This document shows positions 54,090-62,440 of a stretch of 64,000 nucleotides of DNA, piece by piece. This DNA is from Mycolicibacterium psychrotolerans (GTDB taxonomy: Bacteria > Actinomycetota > Actinomycetes > Mycobacteriales > Mycobacteriaceae): positions 992,001 to 1,056,000 of the forward strand of contig NZ_AP022574.1 of NCBI RefSeq assembly GCF_010729305.1. Reading direction: 5' to 3'. The position numbers were made by a program, and so were the translations under genes. Numbering within the stretch: position 1 is the stretch's first letter; every line of letters starts with the position of its first letter. The notes under the pieces are model-generated. The model ran no database searches and was not told the origin of the DNA. It was given only the letters and a program-made list of their open reading frames with translations.

Positions 54090-55747
54090 GCTGTTGCTGT
54101 GTACCTCCCGGCGGTGCGCCCGTCGACGGCGCTGAGGTGTGCGCGGCGCGGAGCGGTGATCGCCACCACCGCGATGTCGTCGTGCGCCTTGCCGTGTACC
54201 CACTGCGAGGCGAGCATCATGATCCGCTCGACCACCGCTTCGGCGGGCATGCCGACACACTGCCGCAGCGCCGCCTTGAGCCGCTCTTCGCCGAACATGT
54301 CGGCGCCCAGCGGGCCGCCGTGCGCCTCGGTCACCCCGTCGGTGTAGAGCAGGCACGTCTCGCCCGGGGCGAGTGCCGTGTCGAAGGTGCGCGACCGGAT
54401 GTGCGGCAGCGCGCCGACCAGGGTGCCGCGGGTGTCGGCCTCCTCGACGCGCCCGTCGGCGCGCACGATCAGCGGCGGCAGATGGCCCGCGCTGGTCAGG
54501 CGCAGGTGGACCTGGCCCTCGCGACGCGACACCGAGGCCAGGACCAGCGTGGCGAATCGTGCGTGGTCGCCGGACAGCAGCGCACTGTTGAGTAGCCGAA
54601 GCACCCCCGCGTGGTCCTCGGCCAGCGGCGCGAGCGCCTGCAGGGTGTTGCGGATCTTGCCGGTCACCACGGCGGCTTCCAGGCCCTTGTCGCAGACGTC
54701 GCCGAGCACGACCAGCGTCTCGTCCTCCGGCGTCTCGGCCGGATGGACATCGTAGAAGTCCCCGCTGACCATGTGGTGGTCCTCCGAGGCGCGGTAACCG
54801 CCGGCCAGCTCGACGCCGTCGAAGCGGTGCAGCCGCGGCGGCAGAAGGTCGCGCATCAGCGTGTTGGTGATCGCGGCCTGCTCGCCGTAGAGACGGGCCG
54901 CGGACAGCGCGGCGCCTGCGCGTGCGGCGAAGAGCCGGGCGAACACCTCCTCGCCGTCGCTGAACGCCATGTGGGAGCTCTGCCGCAGCAGGACCAGCGC
55001 CCCCGCGGGCACCCCGTGTCCGGGAAGCGGGGTGATGACGATCGAGCCGACGGGACCGCGGAAACCGGACGGGATGATCCAGTCGGGGACCGTGGCGGGA
55101 TCGATCCACCGCGACGGGACCGGCGGAAAGCCGCGCAGCGCCTCGCTGAGTCCGCCGACGACATCCGGTTCGCCGTCGACGACCCGGTGCTCGATGGTTC
55201 CGTCCGGCCCGCAGCACACCAGCGGGATCCGGCGGCGGTAGGCGGGGGCCACCACCACCGCTGCGTCCGCGAGGTGCCGGGCCGCCAGACGCGCGGTGGC
55301 CTCCATGCAGCGGTCGACGTTCAGCGACGCCATCAGCTCGGTCGACGCCTCGTCGAGGAACGCCGCCCGGTCGCGTTCCCGGGTGACCGCCTCCTGGGCC
55401 TGCAGCAGCGCCCGGGCGGTGTCGGTGAACAGCCACCACGCCACCTCGCCGTCCGGCAGCCGTGTCGGGCGCGCCTCGACGTCGAGGCCCTCGGCGGAAC
55501 CGGTCACGCTGCGGGGTGCGCCGTCGGCTGCGAGATCCAGATGAGCCGTCGCGAGCCAGGACGGCAGCCCGTCGTGCAGTGCGGCGCCGGGCACGGCACC
55601 CGGGAACAATGCCCGGGCGGCAGCGCTCAACGCGCGCACCGTGCCGGTCGGACCCACGACCACGACCGGGTGAGGGACGGTGTCCCAGGCCGGGTCCACC
55701 GCACGATCGACGCCGACGGCGGTGCCGGACGGAGCCTGCTCGCGCAT
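54086..55747 (-). CDS. PP2C-type (RsbU/SpoIIE) serine phosphatase with PAS and GAF domains
   Basis: A 553-residue phosphatase. A PAS-like domain (about 20-140) is followed by a GAF domain (about 150-300: EASTELMASLNVDRCMEATA, SIVITPLPGHGVPAGALVLL) and a PP2C SpoIIE domain (about 315-530). The latter shows HHMVSGDFYDVHPAE, LGDVCDKGLEAAVVTGKI, LTSAGHLPPLIVRADG, LYTDGVTEAHGGPLG and GKAHDDIAVVAI, the metal-binding aspartates. Partner-switching phosphatases dephosphorylate STAS proteins, here the one two genes downstream. The start at ATG 55745-55747 avoids a longer frame that reads into the divergent MFS gene's promoter. Confidence 0.9.
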   Translation of the reverse strand: MREQAPSGTAVGVDRAVDPAWDTVPHPVVVVGPTGTVRALSAAARALFPGAVPGAALHDGLPSWLATAHLDLAADGAPRSVTGSAEGLDVEARPTRLPDGEVAWWLFTDTARALLQAQEAVTRERDRAAFLDEASTELMASLNVDRCMEATARLAARHLADAAVVVAPAYRRRIPLVCCGPDGTIEHRVVDGEPDVVGGLSEALRGFPPVPSRWIDPATVPDWIIPSGFRGPVGSIVITPLPGHGVPAGALVLLRQSSHMAFSDGEEVFARLFAARAGAALSAARLYGEQAAITNTLMRDLLPPRLHRFDGVELAGGYRASEDHHMVSGDFYDVHPAETPEDETLVVLGDVCDKGLEAAVVTGKIRNTLQALAPLAEDHAGVLRLLNSALLSGDHARFATLVLASVSRREGQVHLRLTSAGHLPPLIVRADGRVEEADTRGTLVGALPHIRSRTFDTALAPGETCLLYTDGVTEAHGGPLGADMFGEERLKAALRQCVGMPAEAVVERIMMLASQWVHGKAHDDIAVVAITAPRRAHLSAVDGRTAGRYTATA

Positions 55748-55848
55748 ATCAGCCTTCCGATTGATCTCTTTGCCACTGTACGCAGAACCGGTGTGGCGGT
55801 GAACAATTGATTTGCCCCGACGGCGCCCGCCGGACCACCCTGGGGTAA

Positions 55849-57075
55849 GTGAGCCCCGCCCCCAGCACCGCGCCTCCATCGACGCTAACCCATCACCGGC
55901 CGCGTCCGGCCATCGTGACGGTCCTCACCGCCGTCGCGATCATGCTGGTCGCGGCCAATCTGCGTCCCGCCGTGGTGGCGGTGGCACCGCTGGTCGGCGA
56001 CATCAAGGCGGCGACGGGGTGGAGCAGCGCCGCCACCGGTCTGCTGACCACGCTGCCGGTGTTCGTCTTCGGTCTGGTGGCCCCTCTGGCGCCGCGATGC
56101 GCCGCGCGCTTCGGGATCGAACGGACCGTGTTCGCGGCGCTGGCCGTGCTGATCGTGGCGACCGCGGTGCGTCTGATGCCGGCACCCAGTGCGCTGTTCG
56201 CCGGCTCGGCGCTGGCCGGCGCCGGGATCGGGATCTGCAACGTCGTGCTGCCGTCGCTGATCAAGCGCGACTTCCCGCACCGGTCCGGCCTGATGACCGG
56301 TCTGTACTCGATGACGCTGTCCGGCGGCGCCGCCGCGGCGGCGGCGTTGACGATCCCGATCAACGACGCGCTGGGCGGCGACTGGCGGATGGCGCTGGCG
56401 AGCTGGGGCCTGTTCGCGGTGCTCGCCCTCGTCATCTGGATGCCGCAACTGCGGCGCATGCACCGCGTCGAGGTCGGCCACGCCCCGGCATCGCTGTGGC
56501 GTAACCCGATCGCATGGGCCGTCACGGTGTTCATGGCGGCGCAGTCGCTGATCTTCTACACCTTCACGGCGTGGCTGCCCGAGCTGCTGATCGACCGCGG
56601 CATGTCGCCCGGTGGTGCCGGGGCGGTGCTGGCGCTGGGCCAGGTGGCCGGGTTGTCGATGTCGCTGCTCGCGCCGATCGTCGCGGGCCGGTTCGCCGAC
56701 CAGCGGGCGATCACGCTGCTGGCGCTGGCGGTGACCGCGGCGGGGTTCGTCGGACTGCTGACCACCCGGTCGGCGCCCACGCTGTGGGCGATGCTGGTGA
56801 TGGCCGGACCCGGAGCGTCGATCAGCCTCGCGCTGCTGTTCATGGTGTTGCGGAGCACGTCGACCGCCCAGACCAGCCAGGTGTCCGGGATGGCGCAGAG
56901 CGTCGGGTACGGGCTCGCCGCGATCGGTCCGGTCGCGATCGGCCTGCTGCACGATCTGACCGGGTCGTGGACGGTCGCGATGGCCGTGCTGGCGCTCGCG
57001 TTGATCCCGCAGGCGCTCTCGACGCTGCTCGCGGCGAAGAACGTGACGATGGACGCCCATCAAAAAAGCCGGTGA
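55849..57075 (+). CDS. MFS transporter of the CynX/NimT family
   Basis: A 408-residue 12-helix MFS protein. It shows the CynX/NimT pattern IMLVAANLRPAVVAVAPLVG in helix 1, WSSAATGLLTTLPVFVFGLV, IKRDFPHRSGLMTGLYSM, ITLLALAVTAAGFVGLLTTR and SGMAQSVGYGLAAIGPVAIG. Relatives export 2-nitroimidazole or import cyanate. The substrate is unknown here. GTG start at 55849, divergent from the phosphatase gene. Its TGA (57073-57075) lies inside the hairpin of the downstream opposite-strand terminator. Confidence 0.88.
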   Translation: MSPAPSTAPPSTLTHHRPRPAIVTVLTAVAIMLVAANLRPAVVAVAPLVGDIKAATGWSSAATGLLTTLPVFVFGLVAPLAPRCAARFGIERTVFAALAVLIVATAVRLMPAPSALFAGSALAGAGIGICNVVLPSLIKRDFPHRSGLMTGLYSMTLSGGAAAAAALTIPINDALGGDWRMALASWGLFAVLALVIWMPQLRRMHRVEVGHAPASLWRNPIAWAVTVFMAAQSLIFYTFTAWLPELLIDRGMSPGGAGAVLALGQVAGLSMSLLAPIVAGRFADQRAITLLALAVTAAGFVGLLTTRSAPTLWAMLVMAGPGASISLALLFMVLRSTSTAQTSQVSGMAQSVGYGLAAIGPVAIGLLHDLTGSWTVAMAVLALALIPQALSTLLAAKNVTMDAHQKSR

Positions 57076-57095
57076 CCTTCGAGGGTCACCGGCTT
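57066..57095 (-). terminator. Strong intrinsic terminator of the 47-residue protein gene
   Basis: AAGCCGGTGACC (57066-57077) and GGTCACCGGCTT (57084-57095) form a perfect 12-bp stem with a 6-base loop. On the minus strand it is followed by six T residues (complement of the A-run 57062-57067). It is the clearest intrinsic terminator in the window and may also end mfs transcription. Confidence 0.85.
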
Positions 57096-57111
57096 CGACG
57101 GGATGCTCGCG

Positions 57112-57255
57112 TCAGCCTTGAGCGGTCTCGTAGCGTTCGGCGACGGCCAGCAGCTCGTCACGGATCGACGAGTCGGGCAGCGACCGGATGCGCGCGTGGA
57201 GGCGCCGCCGGTCTCGGGCGAGCTTGAGGTTGGCGCGGAACTGCGCGACAGACAT
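57112..57255 (-). CDS. 47-residue small protein
   Basis: A short basic protein, SVAQFRANLKLARDRRRLHA then RIRSLPDSSIRDELLAVAERYETAQG (in parts). It is fully helical by composition, with heptad-like leucines and no cysteine. The evidence that it is real: an AGGAG ribosome binding site ten bases before ATG 57253-57255, a strong terminator 16 bases past the stop, and a leader with a hairpin and a CRP-like dyad. Similar short conserved proteins occur in mycobacteria; no function is known to me. Confidence 0.75.
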   Translation of the reverse strand: MSVAQFRANLKLARDRRRLHARIRSLPDSSIRDELLAVAERYETAQG

Positions 57256-57310
57256 GGTGCGTGTACTCCTCGATCGTGTCCCCGGGTTTCGGGAACTGGT
57301 GTGTGGTGGC

Positions 57311-57340
57311 CTGCTGGGCGGGGATCGCCCTCCAGCAGGC
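57311..57340 (-). promoter_or_regulatory. Hairpin in the leader of the 47-residue protein gene
   Basis: CCTGCTGG (57311-57318) and CCAGCAGG (57333-57340) pair perfectly, enclosing an inner GCG/CGC stem. It lies 56 bases upstream of the start codon. It may be an mRNA-stability or attenuation element; there is no match to a known riboswitch. Confidence 0.4.
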
Positions 57341-57405
57341 ACAACGGACCATGCTCCCTTGTTAATTCCAGGTAAATCAACTTCGCTGAGTGTGAGTTCG
57401 CCGAC

Positions 57406-57421
57406 TGTGAGCGCGCTCACG
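57406..57421. promoter_or_regulatory. CRP-like site (cAMP receptor protein)
   Basis: TGTGAGCGCGCTCACG matches the TGTGA-N6-TCACA consensus at nine of ten defined positions. The inner 14 bases (57407-57420) are a perfect palindrome. A third TGTGAG copy lies at 57391-57396. It is upstream of the 47-residue gene and 17 bases past the stop of the ATP-grasp gene, which sits in an operon with a nucleotidyl cyclase. Confidence 0.55.
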
Positions 57422-57437
57422 CAGTTTGCTGAGCGAT

Positions 57438-59003
57438 TCAGAGGGCGGTCTCGATCAACGCCGCCTCGGCCTCCTCGAGCAGGACCTCCTCGGCCCGCTG
57501 ATAGATGCGGCGCGCATCGTCGGGACTGTCGCCCACCGCGGTCATGCCCAGCCGGCCCTGCTCGGTGAGACAGCTGATCATGTGGAAAACCACTCCCGTT
57601 CGACGGGCCTGATCGAAGTGCAGACCGTGCGTGACGACGATGTCGAAGAGGTCCTCACTGGTGAGCGCCTTGAGTCGCTCGTCTTCGAGATGGTCGGTGG
57701 CGACGAGATACTTGGGGCTTCCGTGCGGGGTGACGAACACCCCCCGCTCTCCGTCGTAGGTGCCGTCGGTCAGGAACTGCAGGGTCAGGAACGGATGGGT
57801 GGTGCCGCCCTTACGGAGGTTCAACTCGATCGCGTACGGCGTCCACGCGCCGTCCTCGTCTTGCACGACGACGAAGTCGACGGCGAACCTGCCGAGCACA
57901 CCGAGGCTCGCGAGGTGACGCCCGATCGTCATCGCGGGTTCGGCGATGGCCGCGGCGTAGCGGGAGTCCGCCGGGAAGATGCAGCCCAGATAGCGCTGAC
58001 CGCTGGCGCCGCCGAGCATCTGGTCGTGGGTCGACAAGAGCTCCACCGAGGCGTCGGGCAGCGCCCGCATCTGGACGCTCGGACTCGTCAGGGTGACGCC
58101 GCTGATCCGCTCCTCTACTATTCCGCCGAGCATGCGGAATCTCGTCAGGTAATCGTCGACGGACAGGCTCTCGGACTCGGGCTGCAGTGCGAGGATCCGA
58201 TCGGCGATCGCGGCCGCCTCGTCGGGTGTGCCCGGAGAGGGCAGACCCCGGAGGTCGACCATCGCGTTGCCGGCTCCAGAGACGCCCTCGTTGAGTTTCA
58301 CGATCGCCTCCGTCAACGTCGGCCGCCGCGTCCGCATGTGCTGGACACCGGCGACGATGTCGTCGACGCTGTGCAGGTCCTCGGCACCGACCGGGCATCG
58401 GACGCCCAGTTCCTCGAAGAGCCTCCGGCACCCTGTCTTGCTTCCGAGATCGGCGAGGCGCGGGTCCGCCCCGTACATCGGGATGCCCAGGGACAGCGCG
58501 ATATCGCGCTCGAGCTCTGTCGTGTTGTACGGGATCAAGTGGCTACGCGCCCGATTGGGAAGCAGGGATCTGATCTGCCGCAACAGCCTGGGCCGTTTCA
58601 GCAGCTTCGCACTCAACGGCACCGGTGTCGCGTCGTTCACCGAGATCAACGTCAGCCGTCGGCGGGCATGGCTGGGGATGACGCCAGGCAGCAACCCCAG
58701 GTAGTACTCGACGATCGGTTCGGCGATCGGCTGCGAGGTCACGTAGATCATCCGCAGCCTGGACTGGCGCAGCAACAGGAGGAGGAACAGCGACCGCTCC
58801 TCCAGAGCTTGCATCACCGTGCCACTGCCCGACGTCGATGCGAGGCTGATCGACGGCACGACGACAACCGACTCGTCGGGCATGTCGAGCCGGATGGACT
58901 CCCACACCGATGGCATTGCCAACTGCAGTTCGTCGAAGCGCCGGTAGCGTTCGACCTCGTCGAGCTCAGACAGCGTGTGCTCGACGATGTTCGTTGCGGT
59001 CAT
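57438..59003 (-). CDS. ATP-grasp ligase (PGM1-like peptide ligase family)
   Basis: A 521-residue protein with an ATP-grasp fold. An N-terminal region with LSARLRMIYVTSQPI-type strands and YLGLLPGVIPSHARRRLTLI binds the donor. Then come IPYNTTELERDIALSLGIPM, YGADPRLADLGSKTGCRRLF, an ATP-binding segment IVKLNEGVSGAGNAMVDLRG, and metal ligands in FAVDFVVVQDEDGAWTPYAIELNLRKGGTTHPF (in parts; ELNLR-x-GG is typical). It resembles peptide ligase PGM1-related proteins that join amino acids or peptides to a carboxylate. The true substrate is unknown. Its ATG overlaps the cyclase stop, so it is coupled to a signalling operon. Confidence 0.85.
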   Translation of the reverse strand: MTATNIVEHTLSELDEVERYRRFDELQLAMPSVWESIRLDMPDESVVVVPSISLASTSGSGTVMQALEERSLFLLLLLRQSRLRMIYVTSQPIAEPIVEYYLGLLPGVIPSHARRRLTLISVNDATPVPLSAKLLKRPRLLRQIRSLLPNRARSHLIPYNTTELERDIALSLGIPMYGADPRLADLGSKTGCRRLFEELGVRCPVGAEDLHSVDDIVAGVQHMRTRRPTLTEAIVKLNEGVSGAGNAMVDLRGLPSPGTPDEAAAIADRILALQPESESLSVDDYLTRFRMLGGIVEERISGVTLTSPSVQMRALPDASVELLSTHDQMLGGASGQRYLGCIFPADSRYAAAIAEPAMTIGRHLASLGVLGRFAVDFVVVQDEDGAWTPYAIELNLRKGGTTHPFLTLQFLTDGTYDGERGVFVTPHGSPKYLVATDHLEDERLKALTSEDLFDIVVTHGLHFDQARRTGVVFHMISCLTEQGRLGMTAVGDSPDDARRIYQRAEEVLLEEAEAALIETAL

Positions 59004-60139
59004 GATTGTTCTCCCTGAGGTTGATCTCCGACTTGAAGGATGTTGTGCACCCGCACTATTCGGCTGAAGCCTTTGAGCCGCAGGTCCCCGACGGGTTCGT
59101 AGTCGCAGGAAAGATGCTCGACCCCCGCAAGCACCCGGTCGGTAACCAGCACCTGCCATGGGCCGGCCTCGCCGCACAGCCGGGCGGACAGGTTCGTGAC
59201 ACTGCCGATCGCCGAGTAGTCGAACCGGCCCTCGAAGCCGATCCGGCCGAGGGTGGCGTAGCCCTGCGCGATACCCAGACCGACGGCGAGATCGTGGCCG
59301 ATCCGCTGCCATCGGGCCGCCAATTCACGTACGGAGTCCCGGATGTCGAGCGACATGCGGACCGCGCGTTCGGCGGCGTCGTCGCACGGAACGGGATCGT
59401 TGAAGAACACCATGATGCCGTCGCCGGTGAATCGCTCCAGTGTGCCTTCATAGCTGTGCACCAGTGCGCCCATCGCCCGGTGATACTCGCCGAGTACCTC
59501 CATGACCTCCTCGGGAGCGCTGGTCTCGGCGAACGGAGTGAAGTTTCGGAGGTCGGCGAAGACCACGACGATCTCCCGGCGGTGGCTCTGGAGCAGGCTC
59601 TCCTCGCCCAGCACGACATCGGCCAGCTGCGGAGACAGGAAGTACCGCAATCGATTCGCGCGCTCCAGCTCGGCGACTTGACCGGCGACCCTGGCCTCGA
59701 GCTCGGCGTTCCAGGCGGCCAGCTCCTGCGCCTGTCGCCTGATGGTGTCGTGGTAGCGCTTGATGCGCGCCAGCGAGCTCACTCGGGCGAGCAGTTCACT
59801 CTGGTCGAACGGCTTGGTGACGAAATCGTCGGCGCCCGATTCCAGGGCGGCCAGCCGTTGTTCCCTCCCACTCGCGGTGATCATGACGACAGGCAGGAAC
59901 TCGGTGGCCGGGTTGGCGCGGATGCGCCGGCACACGGTGTGCCCGTCCATATCCGGCATCACGATGTCGAGTAGCACGATGTCGATGTCGACGTCGTCGC
60001 GGTCCAACAACGCAAGAGCTTCCGGACCCGACGATACGGTCAGCACCCGGTGACCGCGCGGGGTCAGGACAGCGTCGAGAAGCCGCAGATTCACGGGCTC
60101 GTCATCGACCGCGAGCACCGTCACCGGATTGTCCGTCAC
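59000..60139 (-). CDS. Response regulator fused to a class III adenylate/guanylate cyclase
   Basis: A 379-residue protein. A receiver domain (residues 7-122) has the acidic pair in VDDEP, phospho-acceptor Asp58 in VLLDIVMPDMDG, and Lys in TKPFDQ. A coiled-coil linker (QAQELAAWNAELEARVAGQV) leads to a class III cyclase domain (about 185-360). There the metal-binding aspartates lie in VVFADLRNFTPFAE and FTGDGIMVFFNDP, and the transition-state Asn/Arg lie in SVTNLSARLCGEAG. It should make cAMP or cGMP under control of phosphorylation by the hybrid kinase encoded upstream. Its start overlaps that gene's stop. Confidence 0.92.
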   Translation of the reverse strand: MTDNPVTVLAVDDEPVNLRLLDAVLTPRGHRVLTVSSGPEALALLDRDDVDIDIVLLDIVMPDMDGHTVCRRIRANPATEFLPVVMITASGREQRLAALESGADDFVTKPFDQSELLARVSSLARIKRYHDTIRRQAQELAAWNAELEARVAGQVAELERANRLRYFLSPQLADVVLGEESLLQSHRREIVVVFADLRNFTPFAETSAPEEVMEVLGEYHRAMGALVHSYEGTLERFTGDGIMVFFNDPVPCDDAAERAVRMSLDIRDSVRELAARWQRIGHDLAVGLGIAQGYATLGRIGFEGRFDYSAIGSVTNLSARLCGEAGPWQVLVTDRVLAGVEHLSCDYEPVGDLRLKGFSRIVRVHNILQVGDQPQGEQS

Positions 60140-62367
60140 CGTTCTCTCCGTTCTCCGACGATCCGGTGCAGCGCTGCGAGGAGCTCATCTCTGCTAACCG
60201 GTTTGAGCAGATAGGCATCGGCCCCCAGGGCGAGCGCCCGTGGCCGGTCGTCGATCACCGAAGCGATGACGACGGGGATGCCGGCAGTCGCCGGGTCCGA
60301 CTTCAGCTCAGCGAGAACATGCCAGCCGTCAAGCCTCGGCAGTTTGATGTCGAGAACCACCCCGGCCGGCCGGACCCGCCGGATCAACTCGAGCGCGTCG
60401 ATTCCGTCGTGCGCCTTGAGAACCCGGACTCGGGACCCGCCGAGATAAGCCTCGATCAGGTCCAGCGATGCTCGGTCGTCGTCGACGAGCACGAGCACCG
60501 GTCCCCTCGACGGTATGGCGAAGGTGGTCTCATCGGGGATCATCGATGGAGTGGGCAGCACCGGAATGGCGAATCCGAACGTGCTCCCCACGCCGACGGT
60601 GCTGGTGAGCCACATGCGGCCGCCGAACAGCTCCACGATGCGGCGGGAGAGCGTGAGTCCGAGCCCGGTGCCCTCGCCTTTCGACGGGCCGCGCCGGCCC
60701 TGCTGGAACGATTCGAAGATCCGGTGCTGATCCTCAGGCGGGACACCGATTCCGGTGTCGGTGACCGTGATGATCAAGTCGGCGCCGTCGCCGCGCACGA
60801 AGACCGACACGCTGCCGCCGTCAGGGGTGAACTTCACGGCGTTGGTCACCAGATTCAGCAGCACCTGTTTGAAACGCAGCTCATCGGCTTCGACGACATC
60901 TACGCCGTCGGCGAGCTCGACCGACATGTCGATCCCGTGAGCAGCCGCCCTGTCGCGGACCATTGCGAGGGTCTCCTTCACCGCATCCGCGACCGGGAAC
61001 GTGCTCGGCTCGAGGACCATGTGGCCGGCCTCCACCTTGGAGAGGTCCAAAATCTCGTTGAGCAGCTCGAGCAGGTGGCGGCCGGAGTTCCAGATGTCGC
61101 GCAGGTACTCTTCCTGCCGGGCGTTGATCTCCCCGAACATGCCGTCCAACAACACTTCTGAGAATCCGATGACCGCGTTGAGCGGAGTCCGGAGTTCGTG
61201 CGACATGCTGGCCAGGAACTCGGACTTGTGATCGCTGGCGATCTCGAGTTCGCGGCTCCTGGTCTCCAGTTCGCGGTACAGCCGGGCGTTGACGATGGCC
61301 AGTGCCGACTGGTTGGCGAACGTCTCGAGCAGCTCGATCACGTCGGACGGAAACTCCCCGGTACCCCGGCGTCGGATCACCAGCACACCGACGAGCGTGT
61401 CGCCGCGCAGCATCGGCACCGCCAGCACCGAGTGCCATCCGTCGCGGAAGACGACCTCGAGGAACTCGTCTCGCTCTGCGGCCGCGAGGTCCGGGATCGC
61501 GCACGGCCGTAGTGTTCTCGCGGTCGGGCCGATCAGCAGCGACGTGCGGTCGATCGAGAGGGCGCGCAGCTGTTCGAGCAAGCGCCGGCTCGTCCCGGTC
61601 GTGTCGCGCACCGTGAAAGTGCCCGTCGCGTCGTCGTAGTCGAGGATCGAGCCGCCGTCGGTGCGCAGCGTGATGTCACCGAAGCCGAGATTGGTCAGTC
61701 GCACCGCGTTGCTGACGATGCGCTCGAGCACTTCGTCCAGATCGAGGCTCGATCCGACGGCGTCGTCGACCTGCTGCAGCGCCTCGAGCTGGGCCACCTT
61801 GTCGGCGAGTTCGGAGCGCCGGGCTTCCAGTGCCCGCATGAGGTGAACCTGCCGCAGCGCGATCGCGCCCTGCACGGCGAACTCCTCGAGGCGTTCGCGT
61901 TCGCGGTCGTCGAACGGTGCGACATCGATGCGCCACATCGAGAGCACACCGACGACGTCGTCCTGGGACAGCAGCGGCGTGGACAGCAGCGTGCGGAACC
62001 CGGTGAGGCGCTGCAGGTCCAGCCGACCGTAGTCGGCGTCGCTGAGCACGTCGGCGACCTGGTGCGTACGCCGGTCCTCCGCGGCGCGCCCCACGGTGGA
62101 GGACCTGTTCCGGGCGATCGGATGATTGGCCAGGTACTCGCGATACTCCTCCGGGGTCTCGCCGGACACCCGCGACAGCCGGAAGCCGTCGCCGTCGACC
62201 ACGAACAGCTGCGCCGCGGTGGCACCGCAGAGCCGGGCGGCATACTCGACGATGGTGTCGAGGACCGCGTCCGGATCGGCGACGTCCCGGCTGAGTGCGG
62301 CCAGGATCTCGCGGCTGGCCGCCGATTGCTCACGAGCAGAACGTAATTCGTCGTCGTATTCGGTCAT
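60136..62367 (-). CDS. Hybrid histidine kinase (GAF-GAF-HisKA-HATPase-REC)
   Basis: A 743-residue sensor kinase with no membrane helix. It has a GAF domain at about 20-180, a coiled linker SELADKVAQLEALQQVDDAV, and a second GAF at about 205-365. HisKA contains phospho-acceptor His390 in SMSHELRTPLNAVIGFSEVL. HATPase_c motifs are LLNLVTNAVKFTPDGG, VTDTGIGVPPEDQ and GEGTGLGLTLSRR. A C-terminal receiver has VVLDIKLPRLDGW and LLKPVSRDE. It probably senses a cytosolic signal through the GAFs and passes phosphate via its own receiver to the cyclase-linked regulator. ATG 62365-62367 was chosen; a longer frame overlaps the kinase gene's end. Confidence 0.92.
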   Translation of the reverse strand: MTEYDDELRSAREQSAASREILAALSRDVADPDAVLDTIVEYAARLCGATAAQLFVVDGDGFRLSRVSGETPEEYREYLANHPIARNRSSTVGRAAEDRRTHQVADVLSDADYGRLDLQRLTGFRTLLSTPLLSQDDVVGVLSMWRIDVAPFDDRERERLEEFAVQGAIALRQVHLMRALEARRSELADKVAQLEALQQVDDAVGSSLDLDEVLERIVSNAVRLTNLGFGDITLRTDGGSILDYDDATGTFTVRDTTGTSRRLLEQLRALSIDRTSLLIGPTARTLRPCAIPDLAAAERDEFLEVVFRDGWHSVLAVPMLRGDTLVGVLVIRRRGTGEFPSDVIELLETFANQSALAIVNARLYRELETRSRELEIASDHKSEFLASMSHELRTPLNAVIGFSEVLLDGMFGEINARQEEYLRDIWNSGRHLLELLNEILDLSKVEAGHMVLEPSTFPVADAVKETLAMVRDRAAAHGIDMSVELADGVDVVEADELRFKQVLLNLVTNAVKFTPDGGSVSVFVRGDGADLIITVTDTGIGVPPEDQHRIFESFQQGRRGPSKGEGTGLGLTLSRRIVELFGGRMWLTSTVGVGSTFGFAIPVLPTPSMIPDETTFAIPSRGPVLVLVDDDRASLDLIEAYLGGSRVRVLKAHDGIDALELIRRVRPAGVVLDIKLPRLDGWHVLAELKSDPATAGIPVVIASVIDDRPRALALGADAYLLKPVSRDELLAALHRIVGERRER

Positions 62368-62440
62368 GGCTCGTCCACCCGCCGCACAGTGATGGTGGTG
62401 CCGACGCCGACATGCATGCGGCAGCCGGCCGCGCCGCCGA

